Assembly (NCBI RefSeq): GCF_025822765.1
Contig: NZ_JACKUK010000012.1
Location: 62,001 to 126,000 of the forward strand
Direction of reading: 5' to 3'
Origin: Mycobacterium barrassiae
GTDB taxonomy: Bacteria > Actinomycetota > Actinomycetes > Mycobacteriales > Mycobacteriaceae
Length of the DNA stretch: 64,000 nucleotides
Shown: positions 41,122 to 51,038 of the stretch, in pieces
Position numbering within the stretch: position 1 is the stretch's first letter
Layout: the number at the start of each line of letters is the position of its first letter
Notes under the pieces: model-generated
The model's input: the letters and a program-made list of their open reading frames with translations, nothing else
Databases searched by the model: none
What the model was told of the DNA's origin: nothing
Made by a program: the position numbers and the translations under genes

Positions 41122-43452
41122 ATGACTGAAGCCAAATCAGTGCCGGTGCTGTTTCTGAGCGAATCGATCGTGCTGCCCGGCATGGTGGTGCCGATCGAAC
41201 TGGACGACGCGGCACGCGCCGCCGTCGACGCGGCACAGGCCACCGAATCCGGTGAGCTGCTGATCGCTCCCCGGTTGGAGGACCGTTACCCCTCGTACGG
41301 CGTGCTCGCGACGATCGTCCAGGTCGGCCGGATCGCCGGCGGCAGCGGCACGGCAGCGGTGGTGCGCGGGACCAAGCGCGCGCATATCGGCGCGGGAGCG
41401 AACGGTCCCGGCGCCGCGCTGTGGGTCGAGGTGACCGAGATCGACGAGTCCGAACCGACGGACGAGATCCGCACGCTGGCCGCCGAATACAAGAAGCTGC
41501 TGCTGGCGATGCTGCAGCGGCGCGAGGCCTGGCAGATCATCGACTTCGTCAACCAGCTGACCGATCCCTCCGCGCTGGCGGACACGGCCGGCTACGCGTC
41601 GTACCTGAGCCAGGTGCAGAAGCGGCAGCTGTTGGAGACCCCCGACGTCGCAGAGCGGTTGAAGCTGCTCATCCAATGGACCGGCGATCACCTGGCCGAG
41701 GTCGAGGTCAGCGACAAGATCGCCGACGACGTCCGCGAGGGCATGGAGAAGACGCAGAAGGAGTTCCTGCTGCGTCAGCAACTCGCCGCGATCCGCAAGG
41801 AGCTGGGGGAAACGGACGACGGGACCGGATCTTCTGAGACCTACCGGTCTCGAATCGAGGAAGCCCATCTGCCCGAACAGGTCCGCGAGGCGGCGCTGCG
41901 CGAGGTCGGCAAGCTCGAGCGCGCCAGCGAGCAGAGCCCGGAGGGCGGCTGGATCCGGACCTGGTTGGACACCGTGCTCGACCTGCCCTGGAACATCAAG
42001 ACCGACGACTCCACCGACCTGAAGTCGGCGCGCGAGATTCTCGACGCCGACCATCACGGCTTGGAGGACGTCAAGGACCGCATCGTCGAGTACCTGGCGG
42101 TGCGGGCGCGGCGGGCCGAGCGCGGGATGGCCGTCGTCGGCGGTCGCGGTTCCGGCGCCGTGATGGTGCTGGCCGGTCCCCCGGGTGTCGGCAAGACGTC
42201 GCTCGGCGAGAGTGTCGCTCGGGCGTTGGGCCGCAAGTTCGTTCGCGTCGCCCTTGGCGGTGTGCGCGACGAGGCCGAGATCCGTGGCCACCGCCGCACC
42301 TATGTCGGCGCGCTGCCCGGTCGCATCGTGCGCGCGATCGGCGAGGCGGGGTCGATGAACCCCGTCGTGCTGCTCGACGAGATCGACAAGGTCGGCTCCG
42401 ACTACCGCGGCGACCCTTCTGCGGCCCTGCTCGAGGTGCTGGACCCGGCGCAGAACCACACGTTCCGCGACCACTACCTGGAGCTGGATCTGGACCTGTC
42501 CGATGTCGTGTTCCTGGCGACGGCCAACGTGATCGAGAACATCCCGTCGGCGCTGCTGGACCGCATGGAGCTGATCGAGCTCCACGGCTACACCGCAGAC
42601 GACAAGCTGGCGATCGCGCGTGACTTCCTGCTGCCCCGGCAGCGGGAGAAGGCGGCGCTGACCGAGAACGAGGTGACCGTCACCGAGGCGGCGCTGCGCA
42701 AGATCGCGGCCGACTACACGCGGGAACCCGGCGTGCGGCAGTTCGAGCGGCTGCTGGCCAAGGCCATGCGCAAGGTGGCGACGAAGCTGGCCGAGGGTAC
42801 GGGGCCGATCGTGATCGACGAGCCCGATCTCGTTGAGTACCTGGGCCGTCCGCGCTTCCTGCCCGAGTCGGCGGAGCGCACGGCGGTGCCGGGGGTGGCG
42901 ACGGGCCTTGCGGTGACGGGAATGGGTGGCGACGTGCTCTACATCGAGGCCAACGCCACCGATGGTGAACCGGGCCTGCAGCTGACCGGTCAGCTCGGCG
43001 ACGTGATGAAGGAGTCCGCGCAGATCGCGCTGTCCTACGTCCGGTCGCACGCCGAACAGCTCGGCGTCGACTCGAAGGCGCTCGAGCGGCGGATCCACCT
43101 GCACGTGCCTGCCGGCGCGGTGCCCAAGGACGGGCCGTCGGCTGGCGTGACGATGGTGACGGCGCTGGTGTCGATGGCCACCGGGCGTCAGGTGCGCTCC
43201 GACGTCGGCATGACCGGCGAGGTGACGCTGAACGGCCGCGTGCTGCCGATCGGCGGCGTCAAGCAGAAGCTGCTGGCGGCGCAACGGGCCGGTCTGTCAA
43301 CGGTTTTCATCCCCCAGCGCAACGAGGCCGACCTGGACGACGTCCCGGCCGACGTGCTCGAATCGCTGGAGGTCAAACCGATGACCGACGTCGCCGAGAT
43401 CGTCGCGCAGGCGCTGGTGCCCGCGGAGGCGGCAGCAACAGTCGCCGCCTGA
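41122..43452 (+). CDS. lon: ATP-dependent protease Lon
   Basis: A 776-aa soluble AAA+ serine protease that degrades damaged and some regulatory proteins. The N-terminal substrate domain (about 1-200) is followed by a coiled coil, the ATPase with Walker [10 protein letters not shown] starting at residue 352 and Walker B VVLLDEID, and the C-terminal peptidase with Ser673 (KDGPSAGV) and Lys716 (VKQKLLAA). Start ATG 41122 follows TTGGAGG. An HspR-like repeat and ECF-type promoter precede it, and a perfect 19-bp-arm palindrome follows the stop. M. tuberculosis lacks Lon, so this block is an insertion or ancestral retention compared with that genome. Confidence 0.95.
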   Translation: MTEAKSVPVLFLSESIVLPGMVVPIELDDAARAAVDAAQATESGELLIAPRLEDRYPSYGVLATIVQVGRIAGGSGTAAVVRGTKRAHIGAGANGPGAALWVEVTEIDESEPTDEIRTLAAEYKKLLLAMLQRREAWQIIDFVNQLTDPSALADTAGYASYLSQVQKRQLLETPDVAERLKLLIQWTGDHLAEVEVSDKIADDVREGMEKTQKEFLLRQQLAAIRKELGETDDGTGSSETYRSRIEEAHLPEQVREAALREVGKLERASEQSPEGGWIRTWLDTVLDLPWNIKTDDSTDLKSAREILDADHHGLEDVKDRIVEYLAVRARRAERGMAVVGGRGSGAVMVLAGPPGVGKTSLGESVARALGRKFVRVALGGVRDEAEIRGHRRTYVGALPGRIVRAIGEAGSMNPVVLLDEIDKVGSDYRGDPSAALLEVLDPAQNHTFRDHYLELDLDLSDVVFLATANVIENIPSALLDRMELIELHGYTADDKLAIARDFLLPRQREKAALTENEVTVTEAALRKIAADYTREPGVRQFERLLAKAMRKVATKLAEGTGPIVIDEPDLVEYLGRPRFLPESAERTAVPGVATGLAVTGMGGDVLYIEANATDGEPGLQLTGQLGDVMKESAQIALSYVRSHAEQLGVDSKALERRIHLHVPAGAVPKDGPSAGVTMVTALVSMATGRQVRSDVGMTGEVTLNGRVLPIGGVKQKLLAAQRAGLSTVFIPQRNEADLDDVPADVLESLEVKPMTDVAEIVAQALVPAEAAATVAA

Positions 43453-43460
43453 CACCGCGT

Positions 43461-43506
43461 GTAACGCCATGGCGCGATTTCCCCCCGAATCGCGCCATGG
43501 CGTTAC
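43461..43506. repeat. Long perfect palindrome after lon (terminator-like)
   Basis: Perfect 19-bp arms GTAACGCCATGGCGCGATT / AATCGCGCCATGGCGTTAC around an 8-nt centre TCCCCCCG. It is 8 bp past the lon stop and 9 bp before the TfoX-like ATG. It may stop lon transcription or form a conserved extragenic repeat. Confidence 0.8.
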
Positions 43507-43515
43507 GGTCGTCGC

Positions 43516-43848
43516 ATGGCCTACGACGAAGACCTGGCCCACCGCGTCCGCGAACTCGTCGCCACCCAACAAGGCGTGGACGAGCGGCAGATGTTCGGCG
43601 GGCTGGCGTTTCTCATCAACGGCAACATGGCGGTGGTGGTCAGCGGCAAGGGTGGCTTGATGGTCCGCGTCCCGCCGGACGAGACCGACAAGCTGCTGTC
43701 GCGGGCTCACGTCGAGCCGATGATCATGGCGGGACGTGAGACTCGCGGCTGGTTGCGGGTATCCGTAGCGGGTGTCAAGACCAAACGCCAGCTACAGGGC
43801 TGGGTGAGCCGTGGCGTCGACTTCGCCAAGAGCCTCCCGCCGAAGTAA
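43516..43848 (+). CDS. TfoX/Sxy N-terminal-domain protein
   Basis: A 110-aa small cytosolic protein with the TfoX-N fold, seen in MAYDEDLAHRVRELVATQQGVDERQMFGGLAFLINGNMAVVVSGKGGLMVRV, and a C-terminal REWLRVSV-like stretch. The E. coli relative regulates competence; actinobacterial members are uncharacterised. It is 9 bp downstream of the palindrome that follows lon. The next gene begins within its last 38 bp, so coupling is likely. Confidence 0.8.
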   Translation: MAYDEDLAHRVRELVATQQGVDERQMFGGLAFLINGNMAVVVSGKGGLMVRVPPDETDKLLSRAHVEPMIMAGRETRGWLRVSVAGVKTKRQLQGWVSRGVDFAKSLPPK

Positions 43849-44581
43849 CGAGATACGCGTCGGCACCTCCGGCTGGTCCTACGACCATTGGGCCGGCGTC
43901 CTGTACCCGCCGAAGTTGCCGGTGGCCAAGCGGCTGGCGGTCTACGTCGAGGAATTCGACACCGTCGAGCTCAACGCCAGTTTCTACCGGTGGCCGAAGG
44001 ACGCCACCTTCGAGGGCTGGCGCCAGCGCCTGCCCGACGGCTTCACGATGTCGGTCAAGGCCCAGCGGGGACTCACCCACTACCGCAGGCTCCGCTCTCC
44101 GGAACCATGGGTGGAGCGGTTCGAGCGCTGCTGGACCGCGCTCGGCGACCGGCGCGAAGCGCTGCTGGTCCAACTGCATCCCGAACTCGAACGCGACGAC
44201 GAACGCCTCGACCACTTCTTGAAGCTGATGCCCGACTGGATCCCGGTGGCGATGGAGTTGCGGCATCCCTCCTGGGATGACGACGCGGTCTACGCCCTCC
44301 TCGAACGGCACGGCGCCGCCTACGTGGTGATGAGCGGAGCCGGCCTGACCTGTGTCCCGCGGGCGACCAGCGATCTGGTGTACATCCGCATGCACGGACC
44401 TCCGCAGGACTCGATCTATGCGGGGTCGTACACCGACGACGAGCTGGCCGATTGGGCCGACCGGCTGGCCGGCTGGCGCGACGAGGGCCGTCGGGTGCTG
44501 ATCTACTTCAACAACGACCTGGGCGGACACGCCATCCACAACGCGCGAAAGCTCAAGGAGCTGTTGGCCGACTGTCGTTGA
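43811..44581 (+). CDS. DUF72-family protein
   Basis: A 256-aa TIM-barrel protein of the DUF72 type. It begins IRVGTSGWSYDHWAGVLYPPKLPVAKRL and carries EEFDTVELNASFYRWP, FVMSVKAQ-like and YIRMHGPPQ segments, followed by the WRDEGRRVLIYFNNDLGGHAIHNARKLKELL end typical of the family. The function of DUF72 is not established. GTG 43811 is the first start, overlapping the TfoX-like gene by 38 bp; conserved residues start at about 14, so a shorter start could be used. Confidence 0.85.
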   Translation: MASTSPRASRRSNEIRVGTSGWSYDHWAGVLYPPKLPVAKRLAVYVEEFDTVELNASFYRWPKDATFEGWRQRLPDGFTMSVKAQRGLTHYRRLRSPEPWVERFERCWTALGDRREALLVQLHPELERDDERLDHFLKLMPDWIPVAMELRHPSWDDDAVYALLERHGAAYVVMSGAGLTCVPRATSDLVYIRMHGPPQDSIYAGSYTDDELADWADRLAGWRDEGRRVLIYFNNDLGGHAIHNARKLKELLADCR

Positions 44582-44623
44582 CGGCCATCCCGAAGCGCCC
44601 TGTCGCGAGTAAGCTCAGGTGCC

Positions 44624-45829
44624 ATGACAACGTCGTCAACATTCGCCATCGTGGGCGGTGGTCTGGCTGGTGCCAAGGCCGCAGAAGCATTGCGAGACAA
44701 GGACTTCGACGGGCATGTGGTGCTGTTCGCCGCGGAGGAGCACCTGCCCTACGAACGTCCCCCGCTTTCGAAGGAGTTTCTCCTCGGCAAGAAGCAGTTC
44801 GAGGAGTTCACCGCCGCATCGTCGGCCTGGTATCGCGACCATCACGTCGAGCTGCAGCTCGGCACCGAAGTGACGACGATCGACCCCGGCGCCCACACGG
44901 TGTCGTTACCCGACGACACCACCGTGAGTTACGACAAGCTCCTTCTGGCGACCGGGTCCTCACCGCGCCGGCCACCCATCCCGGGAGCCGACGCCGACGG
45001 CGTGCACTACCTGCGCACGATCGATGACGCCAAAGCGCTGAGTTCGCTTCTCACGGAGGGCTTTTCACTCGCAATTGTCGGCGCTGGGTGGATCGGGCTC
45101 GAAGTCGCCGCGGGCGCGCGTGAACGCGGCGCCTCGGTCACCGTCGTCGAAACCGCGGAAGTACCGCTGATGGGCGCCCTCGGCCGCGAGGCCGGCGAGG
45201 TGTTCGCCGCGATGCACCGCGACCACGGCGTGGATCTACGGCTGAGTACGACGGTCGACGAGATCACGACCTCAGGCGGCGTCGCGACGGGGCTCAAACT
45301 GGGCGACGGTTCCACCGTGTCCGCCGATGCGGTGCTGGTGGCCGTCGGAGCCGCCGCCAACATCGGGCTGGCCGAGCAGGCCGGGCTGGCCACCGGGCAG
45401 GGCGGCGTACTCGTGGATGCGTCGCTGCGCACCAGCGATCCGGACATCTACGCGGTCGGTGACATCGCGGCCGCCGAGCATCCCCTGTTCGGCGCCCGGA
45501 TCCGCACCGAGCACTGGGCGAACGCCCTCAAGCAACCGGCAGTCGCCGTCGCCGGGATGCTCGGCACGTCGCAGGAGTACGACGAACTGCCCTATTTCTT
45601 CACCGATCAGTACGACCTCGGCATGGAGTACGTGGGGTATGCGCCCGAGTACGACCGGGTGGTGTTCCGCGGCGATCTCGCCGGCCGCGAGTTCACGGCC
45701 TTCTGGCTCGACGACACGAACAAAGTGCTCGCAGGGATGAACGTCAACATCTGGGAGGGGCTCGACGACATCAAAGCGCTGATCCGGTCCCGGGAGCCGG
45801 TCGACCCCGACCAACTCGCCCGCGCATAA
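44624..45829 (+). CDS. FAD-dependent ferredoxin/rubredoxin reductase (Rv1869c orthologue)
   Basis: A 401-aa reductase of the pyridine-nucleotide-disulfide family. The FAD motif is AIVGGGLAGAKAAEAL near the N-terminus, the NAD(P)H motif IVGAGWIGLEVAAGARERG at about 149-170, and the second FAD motif TSDPDIYAVGDIAAAEHPL. The closing C-terminal domain is ferredoxin-reductase-like. It would pass electrons from NAD(P)H to a ferredoxin for P450 or hydroxylase systems. The start is ATG 44624; a lipoprotein gene starts directly after its stop. Corresponds in context to M. tuberculosis Rv1869c. Confidence 0.9.
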   Translation: MTTSSTFAIVGGGLAGAKAAEALRDKDFDGHVVLFAAEEHLPYERPPLSKEFLLGKKQFEEFTAASSAWYRDHHVELQLGTEVTTIDPGAHTVSLPDDTTVSYDKLLLATGSSPRRPPIPGADADGVHYLRTIDDAKALSSLLTEGFSLAIVGAGWIGLEVAAGARERGASVTVVETAEVPLMGALGREAGEVFAAMHRDHGVDLRLSTTVDEITTSGGVATGLKLGDGSTVSADAVLVAVGAAANIGLAEQAGLATGQGGVLVDASLRTSDPDIYAVGDIAAAEHPLFGARIRTEHWANALKQPAVAVAGMLGTSQEYDELPYFFTDQYDLGMEYVGYAPEYDRVVFRGDLAGREFTAFWLDDTNKVLAGMNVNIWEGLDDIKALIRSREPVDPDQLARA

Positions 45830-46432
45830 GTGACCCGCCGCGCGCTGTCGATGGCACTGACAACGGTGGCGGTGCTGGCCGCGGGCTGCTCCTCGACGAC
45901 GGTCACCGACACCGGCGAGACACCCGCAGCCGGCCCGGTCGGCACGTCGACGACGCCGTCCGCGCCACCGCCGAGCAACGCGCACCTGGCCAACGCGTTC
46001 GATTACGTCGCGCACCCGTCCGGCGGTACCAATTACTACTTCATCTCCCCCAGCGGCGCGTGGGCCTGTGCGATCATCCCTCGGGTGAAGGCGGGGTGTC
46101 AGTCGGTCAACAACTGGCCATCGGGGTTGGACATCACCGGTGCACCGGATTCGGTGCCCGACGCCACCGGCGAGAAAGCGCCCAACGCGGTTGTCGTTCC
46201 ACGCGAAGGCGACGCCAGGTTCGTCGCACTCGAACAACCGGAGTTCGCGCTCAAGCCGGGGCCCGCAAAAGTGCTGCCCTTCAACAGAATCCTGGCCGCG
46301 GCCGGATTCCGCTGCAACGTCCAGGAGGCCACCGGGGTGTCGTGTCTGAGCGAGTTCAGCGGCAAGGGCTTCACGTTCTCCACTGACGGTTTCACGCCGC
46401 GCTATACGGACGTCCCCGTGGGTGCACCGTGA
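45830..46432 (+). CDS. Secreted lipoprotein, unknown function
   Basis: A 200-aa lipoprotein: signal peptide to the lipobox LAAGC (Cys20 lipidated), a Thr/Pro/Ser linker (about 21-55), then a soluble domain with several cysteines (WACAII, AGCQ, FRCNV, VSCL), probably disulfide-bonded. GTG start 45830 follows the ferredoxin-reductase stop directly. The stop overlaps the GTG of the next SDR gene (GTGA). Cell-envelope location. No family recognised. Confidence 0.78.
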   Translation: MTRRALSMALTTVAVLAAGCSSTTVTDTGETPAAGPVGTSTTPSAPPPSNAHLANAFDYVAHPSGGTNYYFISPSGAWACAIIPRVKAGCQSVNNWPSGLDITGAPDSVPDATGEKAPNAVVVPREGDARFVALEQPEFALKPGPAKVLPFNRILAAAGFRCNVQEATGVSCLSEFSGKGFTFSTDGFTPRYTDVPVGAP

Positions 46433-47226
46433 AGATCGCAGCGGGACAGGCCGCAGTGGTGACCGGCGGCACCAGCGGCATCGGATTCGCCCTGGCCTCC
46501 GTCCTGGTCCGGCGAGGCGTGAACGTGATGATCGCCGACGTGCGGGAGGACGCGATCCCCGCCGCTGTCGACGCGCTGTCGTCATACGCGGGCCGCGTTG
46601 TCGGTGTGCATGCCGACGTCAGCGTCGATGCCGATATCGACGCACTCGCCGACGAGACCGTCGAACGGTTCGGCCGGGTCGATCTCGTGTGCAACAACGC
46701 GGGGGTGGTCTGCGAACAGGCCCCGATGTGGGAGCAGCGACTGGAAACGTGGCGGTGGCTCATCGACGTGAAGTTGATGGGTGTCGTGCAGGGCGTGCGC
46801 ACGTTTGCGCCGCTGTTCATCGCCCAGGGTTCGGGACACTTTCTGAACACCGCCTCGGCGGGCGGCTTGATGCCGTTGCCCACCCTCGCGCCATACAACG
46901 CGACCATGCACGCGGTGGTCGGCCTGACCGAGACCCTGAACGTCGAATTGAAGGCGGTGTCAGAGCATCTGGGTGCGACGGTGCTGTGCCCCGGACTGGT
47001 GGACACCCCGTTGGGACGGAACTCCGCCGCACTCGTGCCGCCGGGCGCCGCGGCCACACCGGCCGAGGGCGAGGCGGCCGCGATGCAGGGCGCGATCAGC
47101 CCCCATGTAGTGGCCGAGGCGGCGATCGACGCGGTCGAGGCGGGCCGGGTGCACGCGGTGGTGGGTCCCGGCGCCGACGTCGTGGCCAGAGAGCGCGTCA
47201 ACGCCCTGCTCGCCGACCTCGACTGA
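46429..47226 (+). CDS. Short-chain dehydrogenase with catalytic Lys replaced by Met (Rv1865c-like)
   Basis: A 265-aa SDR-fold protein. The cofactor site TGGTSGIG and the NNAGVV motif are intact. The catalytic Ser region is NTASAGGL and the Tyr segment reads YNATM, where the classical YxxxK would have Lys. The replacement is clear from the codon ATG. Either the enzyme works without the usual Lys or activity is altered. Length and place resemble M. tuberculosis Rv1865c. Start GTG 46429 overlaps the lipoprotein stop by 4 bp. The convergent thiolase ends just beyond. Confidence 0.85.
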   Translation: MKIAAGQAAVVTGGTSGIGFALASVLVRRGVNVMIADVREDAIPAAVDALSSYAGRVVGVHADVSVDADIDALADETVERFGRVDLVCNNAGVVCEQAPMWEQRLETWRWLIDVKLMGVVQGVRTFAPLFIAQGSGHFLNTASAGGLMPLPTLAPYNATMHAVVGLTETLNVELKAVSEHLGATVLCPGLVDTPLGRNSAALVPPGAAATPAEGEAAAMQGAISPHVVAEAAIDAVEAGRVHAVVGPGADVVARERVNALLADLD

Positions 47227-47228
47227 GC

Positions 47229-48692
47229 TCACACCAGGGTCGCGGTGCCGTCCTGGTTCACCGAGACCTTGGCCCCTGCGATGTCCTCGCGCACCGTGAC
47301 TTCGACGTCCTCGTGCATCACCGCGAGCGCCCGCGCGTCGTCAGGGGTACGCACAGCGAGGAAGGCCTTCTCCGGCTCCCCGTTCCGATCGAACGGAGTT
47401 GTCCAGGTTTCGACGGTGCCCACACCCGACCATTCGACGACCGCTTCGCGGGTGGGTTCGCGGTCCACCTCGGACTGCACGTCCTCCCAACGGAATTCAT
47501 GCGTCGGCGGCTCCGTGCCGTACACCCCGAAACTGTGTTTGGTGAGATACCCGCCGTTGGCGGTGATCAGTCCGCGCTGTCCGGGGTTCGCGGCCAGGCG
47601 CTCGGCCATGGTCGCGATCGAGTGCGTCACATAGTTGTTCCAGGGACCGCCTGCGAATGTCAGCCCACCCGTCACGGTCAGCGGCCGCGACGGGTCACCC
47701 GTCGGCAGGCCGAGTTCGTTGGCGGCCACCTGCACCGCCGACGGGAAGCACGAGTAGACGTCGATCAGCGCCATGTCGTCGATGCCGCTGCCCGCCAGCT
47801 CCAGCGCGCGCGTGCCGCCGATCCGGATCGCGGGCGACGTGTAGAACTCGGCGCGGTCGCTGATCACGTACGTGTCGTGAGCGTCGGTGCCGGCGTACGG
47901 GAACACCCAGCGGTCGCGCGGAATCTGAAGGTAGGTCGCCTTCTCGACCGACGTCAGCACCAGCGCCGCGCCCTGGTCGACCATGTTGTTGGAGTTCATC
48001 AGCTTGGTGTAGGGCCAGCTGACCATCCGGTTCTTGGGACTGGGTTCGGCGATGTCGTTGCCCGACAACGCCTCCCGGCTCCATGCGTGCGGGTTGCTCG
48101 CGGCCACGGCGCTGAACTGCGCCCAGAGTTCGCCGATGCGACGGCGGTGGTCGTCCGGCGATTCCGCCGCGGCGATCCGCAGTGCCTGCTCGAACATCGG
48201 ATAGACGAACGCCGGCCGGTCGAGCTTGATGCGAAGGTCGGCCGGACCGGCCAGTTCGATGCCTTCATCGGAGCCTTCGGCGATGGGCACCGAGTCGTCC
48301 TGACGTGTCCACTGGGGCTTGGCGCCAGTCGCGCGCACACGTGACCGGGTCCGCCACGTCTCGGCGCCTGTGATCAACACCACCTCGGCGCGACCCGCCT
48401 GGATGTCCAGGCACGCCTTGTTGACCAGGGTCTGGGGCACGTTGCCGCCGATGCCGGTGTAGCGCGTGGCGGCCCCGTCGGCCCGGATGCGCTGGGCGAG
48501 CAGCAATCCCGGATCCCGGTACCGCCAGGACAGCAGGTTCACCACTCGAATGGCGTCGACGGCCTCCAGCACGCGCGGATCGGCGGCAGCGCGGGCGGCC
48601 GCCTCCATCAGGTCGACCGGTTCCACATCGGGGTTCTCGTCGTGCTGGTTGACCTGGCCATATCCGACCAGCACCGGCGTACGCGGATCCAT
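47229..48692 (-). CDS. Thiolase-superfamily acetyltransferase (Rv1867-like)
   Basis: A 487-aa protein of the thiolase fold, similar to SCP2-type and acetyl-CoA acetyltransferase-like proteins. Active-site elements: VNKACLDIQAG with the candidate Cys, VDVYSCFPSAVQ and the C-terminal GGYLTKHSFGVYG with a His. A typical double GGxG thiolase motif is less evident, so it may be a non-canonical thiolase. It lies 11 bp downstream of the CoA-transferase gene in the same direction, as Rv1867/Rv1866 do. Together they suggest CoA-ester metabolism. Confidence 0.83.
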   Translation of the reverse strand: MDPRTPVLVGYGQVNQHDENPDVEPVDLMEAAARAAADPRVLEAVDAIRVVNLLSWRYRDPGLLLAQRIRADGAATRYTGIGGNVPQTLVNKACLDIQAGRAEVVLITGAETWRTRSRVRATGAKPQWTRQDDSVPIAEGSDEGIELAGPADLRIKLDRPAFVYPMFEQALRIAAAESPDDHRRRIGELWAQFSAVAASNPHAWSREALSGNDIAEPSPKNRMVSWPYTKLMNSNNMVDQGAALVLTSVEKATYLQIPRDRWVFPYAGTDAHDTYVISDRAEFYTSPAIRIGGTRALELAGSGIDDMALIDVYSCFPSAVQVAANELGLPTGDPSRPLTVTGGLTFAGGPWNNYVTHSIATMAERLAANPGQRGLITANGGYLTKHSFGVYGTEPPTHEFRWEDVQSEVDREPTREAVVEWSGVGTVETWTTPFDRNGEPEKAFLAVRTPDDARALAVMHEDVEVTVREDIAGAKVSVNQDGTATLV

Positions 48693-48703
48693 CGTGTACT
48701 CCC

Positions 48704-51038
48704 TTATTGAGTGAAAAGTATGCCGTCGACGATGAGCCGATCGGTCTCCTCGTCGCTCAACCCGAGCACCTCGTGGCAGATCTGGCGGGTCTGCTCCCCT
48801 GGCATCGGGGCGGGTCGGAGTTCCGCGGCTGGAATGCCCGTGTAGGCCGCGGGGCCCGTCTCACAGAGCATCGGCACATCGAACAACGGATGCGGCATGT
48901 CAGAGTACAGCCGCCGGGAAACGACCTGCGGATCGACCGGTATGTCCACGGCTCGGTTCATCGGTGCCGCGGGCACACCTGCTGCTTGCAATGTTTCGGC
49001 GATGTCCGACTTGTCCTTGGCCTTCGTCCACTCCGACACGGCCGTGAGGAAGGACGTCCGCTCGCGTGACGGGAAAGCGGCGCCCATGGCCGCCGACAAG
49101 GCGGCACGGTCGGCCTCGGAGCGGACGGAGATCACACACCATTCGTCCTCACCCGCGCACGGGTACACGCCGTGGATCGACTCATCCCCGTCCACCGCGA
49201 CGCCGGCCGAGCGCGCGGCTTCGGTGACGTACGCGGTGGCGAGCAGGTGGACAGCCGCCTCGGCCTGCGGGATGTGTACGTGCGCACCACTTCCGGTGCG
49301 GTCTCGCCCCATCAGGGCGGCCAGCGCCGCCACCGCGGTGAGCCTGGCGGCGACGTGGTCGGGAAAGACGGTGGTCGCATCGTAGAAACTGCCCGGTTCG
49401 GCATCCTGGGAGGTCCACAACCAGGTGACCCCTGTCGCCGCGCGCACCAGCGGGCCGTATCCCATGCGGTCGCTCCACGGCCCCGTCGGCCCGTACGCGC
49501 TGCTCTCGGCCAGCACGATCCGCGGGTTGATCTCCCGCAGCTGTGCGTACGAAAAGCCAAGCGAATCAAGTGTTCCCGGTTTGAAGTTGGCGAACACAGC
49601 GTCCGCTTCTGCAACCAGGCGACGGAACAGCTCTGCACCTTCGGGGTGCCGTAGGTCGAGTCCGAGGCTCTGCTCGTTGCGGTGCGTCAGGGCCCACGAT
49701 CTACTCATCGTCATACCGGGCGGGGTTTGGCGAAGGCCGTCGGGATAGGCGGCGCTTTCCACCTTGATGACCTCGGCGCCCAGATCCGCGAATAGGCGGC
49801 CGAGTTCGCCGCCGGCGACGATTACGCCGAGATCGATAATGCGCAGGCCATCGAAGGGCCGCACGACGACATCGCCAAGGGGTTCGGCGGCGGATGTACC
49901 TGCGGCCCAATCGGGTTCATCGGCGCCCACCTCGGGTGCCGGACGCACGACTCCGGTGTGTCGGCCGTCGACGATGACCGGACCGGCGGGCACCGTCAGC
50001 GTCACGTCCGCGGTGACCTTCAGGTCGGTCAGCGCGTCCACCGCCCGAAAGTGCTCCGACGCCAACGCTTCTGCCGCCGTGTGGACTGCGGCCACGGGTA
50101 CTCCGCGCGATTGCCCCTCGGCGACCAGTGCGTCCATCGTCTGCGGTGCGACGAGCTCGGCGATTGCGGCGTTGAGTTCGCGCGAGGCGGCGTACCGCGC
50201 GGCAATGGTGTCGAACTCGGGGTCGGCGAACTGCTCGGGTTCACCCAGCCAGCCCCGCATCCCGCGCCACTGGCGCGGCGACAGCAGACAGATGCGGACG
50301 TGGCCGTCCTTGCAGGCGAAGATCGGATAGATCTGCTGATTGCGCGGCCGACCCCGCCACAGCTCATCAAGCGTCTTCTGGCCGACAGAGGCCTGGCCCT
50401 CCGAGCCGAACGGCGGGTCGAGCGCCTGCAGGACCCCCCCCGAAGCGGGAGAAGTCGATGTAATCGCCTCTGCCGTCCCGTAATCGGCGGTAGTAGGCGG
50501 CCAGCGTCGCCCACGCCGCCTGCACCGCCGCAGTCCCCGATGCGAGCCCTTCGGGAGGCAGTACCGGTCTGCCCGTCGTCGGGCCGGTCCGGGACAGCGC
50601 GGTCGACATCGCGTACAACACGGCGTCGGTGGCCGTCCGCGAGCAGTACGGGCCTGTGGTGCCGAAATCGGTCACCGACAACGCCACCAGGTGCCCGAAC
50701 CGGTCGGCGAGCTCAGCGCAGGATGTTCCGTATGCGGCAGCAGCTCCTGGACTGCCACTGTCGATCACGATGTCGGCGGCGCCCGCCAGGTCGAGCAGTC
50801 GCTGCCGGTCCGCGGCGCTATCGGGGTCGAGTACCGCGCTGCGCTTGTTGGCGTTGTACACCGCGAAGGCGATGCTTGCGCCCCCGACGGCGGGCAGCGC
50901 GGTTCTCCCCTCGCCACCGCCGGGCGGTTCGATCTTCAGCACGTCGGCGCCGAGGTCGGCGAACAGGCGGCCGACGCCGTCGGACGATGCGCCGCCCAGG
51001 TCCAGAACCCGTACCGACTCCAGCAGTCCCTCGGTCAC
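48704..51038 (-). pseudogene. Family III CoA-transferase, broken by one extra base (Rv1866-like)
   Basis: A two-domain CoA-transferase that moves CoA between carboxylic acids. The first domain starts at GTG 51038 (its GTGA overlaps the LLM stop) with VRVLDLGGASSDGVGRLFADLGADVLKIEPP. The second domain starts near DGLRIIDLGVIVAGGELGRLFADLGAEVIKVES. The frame breaks at a run of eight C on the plus strand (50434-50441). Deleting one base restores RFGGVLQALDPPF...IYPIFACKDGHVRI...RQWRGMRGWLG and an uninterrupted 777-aa protein, the length of M. tuberculosis Rv1866 (778 aa). As sequenced, the upstream frame ends at 50367. It may be a sequencing error, a recent mutation or slippage. Confidence 0.85.

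Noticed and set aside
41137-43284. Very long open frame antisense to lon (and similar ones antisense to the monooxygenase at 186-2252, thiolase at 46422-48344 and modBC at 59455-61533)
   Set aside because: High GC makes long stop-free antisense frames common. They lack recognisable domains, the composition is Arg/Gly/His-skewed, and the sense frames are well-known proteins.
50029-50514. Separate small gene inside the CoA-transferase frameshift region
   Set aside because: Its translation is not homologous to anything, whereas deleting one C restores a continuous CoA-transferase sequence.
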